A stretch of DNA of 64,000 nt, taken from positions 40,854,851 to 40,918,850 of the forward strand of contig JAVLUZ010000154.1 in NCBI GenBank assembly GCA_036768485.1, written 5' to 3'. The position numbers and the translations under genes were made by a program. This DNA comes from Mermis nigrescens. Its lineage: Eukaryota > Nematoda > Enoplea > Mermithida > Mermithidae. Numbering within the stretch: position 1 is the first letter of the stretch; each line of letters opens with the position of its first letter. Below the pieces are notes generated by a model. That model did no database searches. It had not been told where the DNA came from and worked only from the letters and a program-made list of their open reading frames with translations. This document shows, piece after piece, positions 56,891 to 64,000 of the stretch.

Positions 56891-57185
56891 AGTGGGACGA
56901 TTAAACGGCTCGATCCAAGGACTTACATACACATTTGTCAGAAATGAATAATATGGGCTGAAATTATGGAAGGAAGCATAGCAATGAAGGAGAAAAACAA
57001 AAAAGGCGCGGAAAGCTGTTTGAAATTTAAGAAAAACTTTAGAAAATTTTTTATTTTTTTGCATGTTTTTTTCGGTTTTACTTTATAAGGTATAGGAAAA
57101 TCTAAATTTTTGCTTCTAATATACTTAGGCTTAGGCTTAGTATATCTGAAAAGGTGTTTTAAGCTGCTTAGGTCGAAGTCGCTTC

Positions 57186-57345
57186 CGCTCAGGTCAATGT
57201 ATAGATGCTTAGGTCGATTTATAGATGCTTACATCGATGTATAGATGCTTAGGTCGATGTTTAGATGCCTAGGTCGATGTATAGATGCTTAGGTAGATGT
57301 ATAGATGCTTAGGTTGATGTGTAGATGCTTATGTCGACGTAAATT
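57186..57345 (-). repeat. 20-bp satellite, reverse orientation
   Basis: Units of GATGTATAGATGCTTAGGTC, the reverse complement of the array at 17530, with more point differences. Confidence 0.8.
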
Positions 57346-58216
57346 GGGTATCTACATATGATTCTGCATTCAACTGTTTGAATCTTCAGATACTTAGGTC
57401 GAGTAGATGCTTGCGTAGGTCGAGAAGAGGCTAATTAACGAAACCCATAGCTTTTGTAATATTGATCATAGACGGATGAATATTTTTTTCCGCGCTTTCT
57501 TTCAACATGTTCTAAGTACTGAGCGAAAAAATCTGCTCTTCTGGAGTTCATTCCAAAGTATCCTGAAAGTACCATATTCTTAACTTACTCCCCAAGTGCA
57601 GAAGATAAGGATTTTCAATCATAGTGAAGTTCTAGAAAAGATTGTCGATAAAAATGCTGCAATTGGCGCGGCGCGGCTTAAAGATTAATAACAAGTAAGA
57701 ATTAAATCAATTCGGCGCGAAGCGCCGAAAAATTTCTGAAGTTTTACCTTTCTAAAACGGATTCTGACATTACAAGAATTTTCCACAAATGCCGATTAAG
57801 CCCAAAATTTTTTTCCATTCCCCAAAATTTTGGTTGACAAATAGACCAAAAAGTGGAAAAAACGGTTATTTAGTCCCAAGTGCGCGGTTTAAACACTCCA
57901 TTTTTAGTCTTTACACCACCTAAAGGTCTTTTGTTTCGCACTGGTTTTATGCATAAAATGAAATTTGTTCAAGCAGGTGTCCATTGGATTCTCATCATAT
58001 TTATATAGCGCATCTGGGTAGCAAAATTTACAAAGTGCACAGCTTTAGTGGTCATAACACGTCTTTTTTGATTCATCACTTGTTCCCCCGTATGTTTTGA
58101 AAAAATTTTGGTCGTGTTCCTTCCGAAACAAAATCCTGGATACGGGCCTGATGGAAATGGAATAAAAACTCGCAGTACCTAACTAAGCTGTGATTTCCTC
58201 TACAAGCTAATCATTG

Positions 58217-58768
58217 GGCATTGGTGTAGCTGGTTGACATATGTATCAAGATAGCCACGCTAAAAGTATGTATACAGCAAGTAGTATTCGGTGAAAGCTG
58301 CCACCTAACTGATTCGAATTGAGTCAAGTCGGAAACAAATATATTCGAAATAATATATTCACAATATATATCCGCAATATATTCGAAATTTTCCAAATGT
58401 TGAGACATTTAAGAGATTCGATAAAGGTTGATTTCAGGGATTTCTTGATGGGGTTCACGTCAGCGCAATTCACCATTTGCCAGTGTGTCTGGGACCTTTC
58501 GCGTTTTACACTTTGCCATCTTATTTTCCTTGCGACTTTTTTATCCTTTGCTTTTATTCCGAATAAAGGATTAGTATTATATTATTAGTATAATAAGGCA
58601 GTTGGATCGTTTCTGTAGATTCATGTGACTGACCAAAATGTTGGTGCCAGCGCTTGAAATAAACATAAGTAATGAGATGCGACTCGCGTTGCTCGCTCCG
58701 CTTGTTGCATCTTATTATCCAGACTTATTTTAAACGCTGGCACCAACATTCTGGTCAGATCCATGATA
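58217..58768 (+). mobile_element. Diverged copy of the 16207 tRNA-like element, right half missing
   Basis: Starts GGCATTGGTGTAGCTGG and includes the hairpin at 58628-58760. An insertion (about 58341-58590, AT-rich) lies in the left half. The tRNA-like module and the right TIR are absent; other repeat DNA follows. Confidence 0.65.
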
Positions 58769-58865
58769 CTTGTTGAAATTTGTCGAAATTTTCCTCAGGG
58801 AAGGGAATTTCCCCCTTCCCCCTTCGGCTACGCCAGTGATGTGTGGGTTGGGATTGAACCTTGTC

Positions 58866-59241
58866 CAGGCCCGTATTCAGGGGGAATGGCGGGCACGTGC
58901 CCTACCAATCGAAATATGAAAATTATTTTTCTTTTACTCCATCTTTGCTTTTTTAGCCCGAATTCGCAAAAAAATTTTTGGCTCTGCGCCGAATTTCATA
59001 TTATAATTAGAGTATTTAGTCCCAAGCGCGTGGTTTAAACACTCAATTTTCAGTCTTTATATGACCTACATTGTATTTTGCATCTTTTTTCTCTGTTTTG
59101 CACAAGTTTTGTGCAGAAAATAAGATTTGTTTAAGAGGTTGTCCATTAGATTCTCACTATATTTAAGGCATCTGGGTATCAAAATTTGCTAAATGTACAG
59201 ATCTATCGGTCGTAAAACGTCTTTTTCAATTCACCCTTTGG
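58866..59241. mobile_element. CAGGCCCGTATTCAGG MITE running into the assembly gap
   Basis: Matches 55136-55291 and then 57867-58100 without interruption, so it is the empty-site form of that copy. The right end lies in or beyond the N run. Confidence 0.7.
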
Positions 59242-59341
59242 NNNNNNNNNNNNNNNNNNNNNNNNNNNNNNNNNNNNNNNNNNNNNNNNNNNNNNNNNNN
59301 NNNNNNNNNNNNNNNNNNNNNNNNNNNNNNNNNNNNNNNNN
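59242..59341. other. Assembly gap (100 N)
   Basis: Exactly 100 N, the conventional placeholder for a gap of unknown size. It separates the MITE at 58866 from unrelated repeat DNA, so order across it is uncertain. Confidence 1.
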
Positions 59342-59639
59342 GGTTTACACCCCGCTATTGAAACGAGCATACCGTGCTCCGTCTAAATACCAGAGAGCAT
59401 ATTATAAGATATCCGCAGTATAAAGATATCATAGGTAGCGCGATAGGGCTACCTATAACATACTTGGCCATCCTTTTTCTCACATGTTTATCACAGCGAG
59501 TGCGAAATTTGTGTCCCCCCTCACAGCAACAACGGAACACACCTGGGAGGTGCGATTTCTTTTAATCGATAGATAATTAAAAAATTCGATGCCCGCCTTT
59601 TTTTGTTTACACTCAATACCGAGTTAGCAATGAGTGTGT

Positions 59640-61370
59640 AAGTCTAAACCAAAAAATCAAATAACTTGCGGAGGGCCAATTTTTTAAAATGTTGCCCCCG
59701 AGTTGTAGATTACGAATCTGAACTTAAAATTTCTTTACACTCAATAGTTGTTACACAAAAGTATAAAGTATACGTGTTTTTTACTCTTTGCGTGTGCTAC
59801 AGCTTATCTAACTCAATTTTGGTTTCTGTGCAGTCCAATTAGTTTTATAATGTAGAGGGTTGCAATATCTCAAAACCAAATTTTTTTATTTTTTAACTCA
59901 ATATTTCTCGATCTGTGATCGTTCTAGTGTAAAGGGTTCGAGACGAAAAACGAAATTTCTCTAACTACTCCACTAAGTAGGCGGAACATGCTAATTATGC
60001 TTAAAATGTGCCCCGACCTTAGCGTTACAGATCCTAGTTTATTTTGTTTATATACACCCAATATTGCGTGCGATATTAGCACAAGTGTAAAGTTTACACC
60101 GAGAAGCATTTTTCCGTCCAGAGCATTATGTATCAAACAATTTGCGGAGGGCCAAGGTTTTTAAATGTTGCCTCTCAGTTGTAGATTATGAATCTGACCT
60201 TAAAATTTCTTTACATTCAATGGTTGTTGCACAAAAATGTAAAGTATACGGGTTTTTTACTGTTAGCGTATCCTAAAGCTTATCTTACTCAATTTTGGTT
60301 TCTGTGCAGTATGATTGGTTTTATAATGTAGAGGGTTACAATATCTCAAAAACATGAAATTTGTTTTCTTTTCTAACGCAATATTTCTCGATCTCTGATC
60401 ATTTTAGTGTAAAGGGTTCGAGACGAAAAACTAAATTTATTCAGCTACTCCGCTAAGTAGGCGGAACATGCTAATTATGCTTAAAATGTGTTCTGGGCTT
60501 AGCGTTACAGATCCTAGTTTATTTTGTTTCTATACACCCAACATTGCGTTATTCGCACAAGTGTAAAGTTTACACTGAGAAGCACTTTTACGCCCAGAGC
60601 ATTGGGTATCAAACAATTTGCGGAGGGCAAATTTTTTAAATGTTGCCTCTGAGTTGTAGATTACGAATCTGACCTTAAAATTTCTTTACACTCAATGGTT
60701 GTTGCACAAAAGTGTAAAATATACGGGTTTTTTTACTGTTAGCGTGTCCTAAAGCTTATCTAGCTCAATTTTGGTTTCTGTGCAGTCCAATTGGTTTTAT
60801 AATGTAGAGGGCTATAATATCTCAGAACGTAAAATTTGTTTCTCTTTTAGGATCTAGTATACAATTTATCCCCCAGCGTTTTTTAGCCGATCCATATAAG
60901 CTACAGTAACCAAACTTTACAAGGAGATAGCTATAAGCCTTCATTGTACTAATCTGGCAAAATTGATTAACTTACGGTGTAAACTTACTGCTTTTCACTC
61001 ACAGTTTACAACGTACTAACGGCATCTAAAAATTTTAAACGATTCGGTGGGTTTCAAACAAAGCAGTTTTTTGGAACTCGATCAATATCCTACATTTAAA
61101 AAAGTAAGTTTAAAAAGTAAAATTAAAGTAAGTTTTTTTATTCTTTTTTAAAGCAGTAACTTTACACCGTAAGTTAATCAATTTTGCCAGATTAGTACAA
61201 TAGGCTTATAGCTATCTCCTTGAAAAGTTTGGTTACTGTAGCTTATTTGGATCGGCTAAAAAAGGCTGGGGGCAAATTGTATACTAGATCCCTCTTTTAA
61301 CGCAATATTTCTTGATCTGTGATCATTTTAGTGTAAAGGGTTCGAGACGAAAAAGGAAATTTCTTCAGCT
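59640..61370. repeat. ~475-bp tandem repeat, about three units
   Basis: The landmarks AATTTGCGGAGGGC, AATATCTCAAAAC and GTGTAAAGGGTTCGAGACG recur at spacings of 473-476 bases (for example 59866, 60339, 60815). The third unit is split by the foldback at 60850-61291 and resumes at 61300. Confidence 0.82.
60850..61291. mobile_element. Foldback MITE (442 bp) in the tandem repeat
   Basis: Arms of about 140 bases starting GGATCTAGTATACAATTT are inverted. CTCTTTTA is duplicated exactly at 60842-60849 and 61292-61299. Only a short spacer separates the arms. Confidence 0.88.
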
Positions 61371-61433
61371 ACTTGCACCCCCTAGAATCTTGGCGCTGCC
61401 CACCTATGGATATATGGCCTGAATTATTAAATA

Positions 61434-62240
61434 TGTAACGGGGGCGCCGCCTCCCACCGTTACGTGAGCAAAATTTTACCTGCACCGGTTTCCCGGATCT
61501 TCCACTCTGATTCGCGTGTGTAGTACTAATCGACTACTCGGCTCTTGCTCACAACTGCGCAAAGTATTGAATAATATTGAGAAACAATGAAACATCAACG
61601 TCACGGGTTAAACTCAAAAGTAGGCATTTCTAGCCGTGTAGTAGCACTCCTGCTACACTCCTCCCCTCTAGGAGAAAGCGTAAGCGCAGACAACTCCAGA
61701 GAACGAACTCTGGGACCTCCAATATGTAACGGGGGCGCCGCCTCCTACCGTTACGTGAGCAAAATTTTACCCGCACCGGTTTCCGGATCTTCCGCTCTGA
61801 TTCGCGTGTGTAGTACTAATCGACTACTCGGGCTCTTGCTCACAACTGCGCAAAGTATTGAATAATATTGAGAAACAATGAAACATCAACGTCATGGGCT
61901 AAACTTCAAAGTTGGCATTTCTAGCCGTGTACTAGCATTCCTGCTACACTCCTCCCCTCTAGGAGAAAGCGTAAGCGCAGACAACTCCAGAGAACGAACT
62001 CTGGGACCTCCAATATGTAACGGGGGCGCCGCCTCCCACCGTTACGTGAGCAAAATTTTACCCGCACCGGTTTCCCGGATCTTCCGCTCTGATTCGCGTG
62101 TGTAGTACTGATGGACTACTCGGGCTCTTGCTCACAACTGCGCAAAGTATAGAATAATATTGAGAAACAATGAAACATCAACGTCACGGGTTAAACTCCG
62201 AAGTAGGCATTTCTAGCCGTGTAGTAGCACTCCTGCTACA
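61434..62240 (+). mobile_element. Miniature LTR element in tandem (three LTRs, two internal segments)
   Basis: LTR-like repeats of about 224 bases (61434-61657, 61725-61948, 62016-62240) begin TGTAACGGGGG and end CTGCTACA, that is TG...CA. They are separated by two almost identical 67-base segments. AATA flanks both outer ends (61430-61433, 62241-62244), as expected for an integrase-made duplication. No gag or pol, and no obvious primer-binding site or polypurine tract. The layout matches a TRIM that has expanded by recombination between LTRs. The frames inside the repeats are not genes. Confidence 0.7.
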
Positions 62241-62257
62241 AATAAAAGAGGGAATTA

Positions 62258-62896
62258 GCAAAGAAAAATGCTCCGATGGAACAAAATAGGTAAATATACG
62301 TTGAATTTTCATTGCTAAGGATGTAAAAGGAGGACTGGGGAAAATTTCCCTATATGCGCAGAAGCCATAAGAATGTACTAAACAGTTAGACTTCCCTAAA
62401 CAACGCAAAAATCGAAGTATATTCTGCGGCCTGTGAAAACTGAGGGTGTAGTCACGAAGCGTATTTAGGTGTTACGCAAAAGAGCGTTGAGAACACTTTC
62501 ATGACTATTAAATAATCAATGTATTATTTATTTAGTGAAATCTTGACCTTCCACAATGCTCTGGAGTAAAAGACAATAGTGTAAACTTTACACCTGCATG
62601 GCCAACTCAATAGTTTTCTTGAAAAACACAAAAAAATTTTTTAAATTTTCCAAAATAAACTGATCAAAATACTCGCCTTCATAATCGAAATTACTACGGA
62701 ATATCTGCAGAAACGCGCATAGGCCGCAGAATAGACTTCGATTTTTGCGTTGTTTAGGGAAGTCTAACTGTTTAGTACATTCCCTATGGCTTCTGCGCAT
62801 ATAGGGAAATTTTCCCTAGTCCCTCCTTCTTACATCTTTAGCATGGAGAAATTCAAGTAAATTTACCTTTTTGTTCATCGGAGCATTTTTCTTTGC
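62258..62896. mobile_element. Long-TIR, TA-flanked MITE (second copy)
   Basis: Same ends as 39107-39862 (GCAAAGAAAAATGCTCC), arms about 175 bases, TA on both sides (62256-62257, 62897-62898). The spacer between the arms differs from the first copy. Confidence 0.85.
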
Positions 62897-62937
62897 TATA
62901 TAAACATAATTATACAAACTTTAAAAAATCTAAAATA

Positions 62938-63341
62938 CCGTATTTATTCTAATAAACAGCGCTCTGTCTATAACTTTTTCCAGCTTGAAGGTGCGCTGTC
63001 TGTTGGGAGAGCGCAGTACTATCAGAGGGCGCTGTCTATAACTTTTTTCATTTGATTTTACCCAAAAGCATCAAATTTCTTCATTGCTGAACAAAATAAA
63101 GAAATATTTCTACAATTTCAATCTCAATTACTTCCTCAATTGTCTTATTTTTGGCATTTTATCCATAAAAATAATATTCCATGTTCTTGTATTGAGTTTG
63201 GACTGCTGTTCGACCAAGAAATTGTATTTAAGGGACACATTAAACTAAGGACAGCATTCATATAATAGCAGCTGCGCTTACTATTAGAAGCGCTGTCTAT
63301 AACTTTTCCACTTTGCAGGTGCGCTGTCTGAAAAAATACGG
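62938..63341. mobile_element. CCGTATTT-ended, TA-flanked MITE
   Basis: Ends CCGTATTTATTC and GAAAAAATACGG are inverted and lie between TA dinucleotides (62936-62937, 63342-63343). Inside, GCGCTGTCTATAACTTTT recurs four times as subterminal repeats near both ends. Confidence 0.78.
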
Positions 63342-63344
63342 TAT

Positions 63345-63530
63345 GCAAATTTTTCAGATGCATTTTCTCAAAAAATCAATACTTTGATTTTTATTTTTAA
63401 AACTATTGAAAGAGCGCTTTTCTGGACTAAAATCAGGTTGAATCGGCGTGGGCGGGCAACCATCATTTAAAAAACGGCCGTAAAGTTTAGTACAGTTGAA
63501 AATGTATTACTTTTCTCAAGCTGCGGGTTG
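63345..63530. repeat. Partial copy of the giant foldback arm
   Basis: The order GCAAATTTTTCA, GCATTTTC, ACTTTGATTTT, TAAAATCA...TTGAATC and AAAGTTTAGTA follows 27975-28130. It starts exactly where the MITE 62938-63341 ends, so that MITE probably landed in a foldback arm. Confidence 0.55.
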
Positions 63531-63539
63531 ACGATTCAT

Positions 63540-64000
63540 TTTCAAAGTAGGGCTCCCTTGCCTAATAGGTGGTGGATACCCAAGTTACCAGAATGAAGAT
63601 GATAATACGCAGAACACAATGTTGTGCGCGTTGGGCGAGAGGACACCGCAAATACAAATTTATTTGCTGCTGGGCGGTTTGCAGTGAGACTCAGCGTATC
63701 TGATCAGATTAATTAGAAAATACGATTTTTCATGACAACAACGAGTTTCACTCATGTTTTATTGCCAGAAACGGGTAACCAACGACCGGGGATGACGAGA
63801 AGATACGTCGAAATACGAATCAAACGAATCAAGCAATAATTTGCGCTCGGCTTGTGCGGCGAAGTGTGGAATTGACCGTCGCATGTAATACGGGCTATGG
63901 GGTACAATTCAGTCAAGAGAATGCCACTCTATGTTAAAATACGCTTAAAATACAAATACAATTCAGTTTCCGACGCCGTTGCGATTAAACGCCTACTAAT
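63540..64000. other. Unassigned right-edge sequence
   Basis: Less AT-rich than its surroundings, with ACACAATGTTGTGCGCG near 63620 that could be the start of an LTR. No second copy in the window, so nothing is claimed. Confidence 0.25.

Larger units (their letters stand above)
56366..57590. mobile_element. Inverted relative of 17276-20815, lacking the copy D insertion
   Basis: Ends GGCTAAAGTTAAGAATATGG and, inverted, GGAGTAAGTTAAGAATATGG, asymmetrical at the tip exactly like 17276-20815. It contains the 20-bp satellite in reverse (57186-57345) and an empty site for copy D near 56930. A LINE fragment is inserted at 56495-56890. No matching target duplication is seen. Confidence 0.7.
55292..57866. 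mobile_element. CACCGT-ended insertion (2.6 kb) with empty site at 59010
   Basis: Left CACCGTTTTTTTCCCAGC, right GGAAAAAACGGT. TATTTAGTC is duplicated at 55283-55291 and 57867-57875. The related copy at 58866 reads straight across this site at about 59010 (AGTATTTAGTCCCAAG), confirming the insertion. The ends match the 505-bp element at 9004. Most of the extra length is other nested elements. Confidence 0.82.
55136..58150. mobile_element. hAT-like MITE CAGGCCCG split by nested insertions
   Basis: Ends CAGGCCCGCATTCAGGGG and inverted CAGGCCCGTATCCAGG, with ATGGAAAT duplicated exactly at 55128-55135 and 58151-58158. Without the 2.6 kb insertion it would be about 440 bases, like the copy starting at 58866. 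Confidence 0.88.

Noticed and set aside
59640..61370. CRISPR array
   Set aside because: The repeats are 475 bases long and nearly continuous in a eukaryotic transposon-rich region, with no spacer structure.
61587..62105. Two similar 75-92 codon frames starting MKHQRHGLN
   Set aside because: They lie in the LTR-like tandem repeat and cross its junctions. Their similarity reflects the repeat, not a gene pair.
63600..63680. Start of an LTR (ACACAATGTTGTGCGCG)
   Set aside because: No second copy, target duplication or primer-binding site in the window.

Overview
This is eukaryotic, AT-rich, intron- and repeat-dominated DNA. The one complete gene (an SH2 adaptor of the Shb type) is metazoan, and the gene density, splice signals and short transposon fragments fit an arthropod, probably an insect. 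I cannot name the species from sequence alone. Most of the 64 kb is transposable-element DNA, much of it nested, with almost no intact transposase or reverse transcriptase. A 100-base run of N (59242-59341) marks an assembly gap.

Host genes. (1) On the minus strand at the left edge (positions 2355 down to 739) five exons in consistent phase encode a CS-domain (p23/HACD3-type) protein of about 202 residues, with a poly(A) signal after the stop. A further exon (232-132, minus) looks like the first membrane segment of a HACD/PTPLA-type dehydratase. It does not join this chain in phase and may be an alternative 3' part of the same locus. (2) On the plus strand, four exons (34012-35095, 36377-36503, 44377-44514, 48001-48190) join in phase into a 512-residue protein with three Y-x-x-P-W tyrosine motifs and a C-terminal SH2 domain. 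A TATA-like box lies upstream and an AATAAA downstream. Its introns of 1.3, 7.9 and 3.5 kb are filled with transposons.

Repeat landscape. 2.7-24.9 kb: nested hAT-like, 9-bp-duplication and foldback elements, a CR1/Jockey-type LINE 3' fragment, and two related 2.6-2.7 kb elements (10566-13124 and 17911-20604), each inside a different hAT-like element. 24.9-27.2 kb: old repeats. 27.2-31.5 kb: a giant palindromic foldback interrupted by a MITE whose empty site survives in the opposite arm. 31.5-34.0 kb: single-copy DNA upstream of the SH2 gene. 48.2-51.4 kb: little recognisable. 51.4-55.1 kb: a three-layer nest (hAT in hAT, with a MITE inside), carrying two hAT transposase remnants. 55.1-58.2 kb: another nest with at least four layers, including a 20-bp satellite and a second LINE 3' end. 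59.6-61.4 kb: a ~475-bp tandem repeat interrupted by a foldback. 61.4-62.2 kb: a miniature LTR element with three LTRs. 62.2-63.4 kb: two TA-flanked MITEs.

Many insertions are placed exactly, by terminal inverted repeats plus matching target-site duplications, and several by an empty-site copy elsewhere in the window. A short hairpin of the form GGCGC-loop-GCGCC recurs about 35 times across unrelated element families. I found no convincing new gene system; the notable content is this layered repeat architecture and the SH2 adaptor gene.
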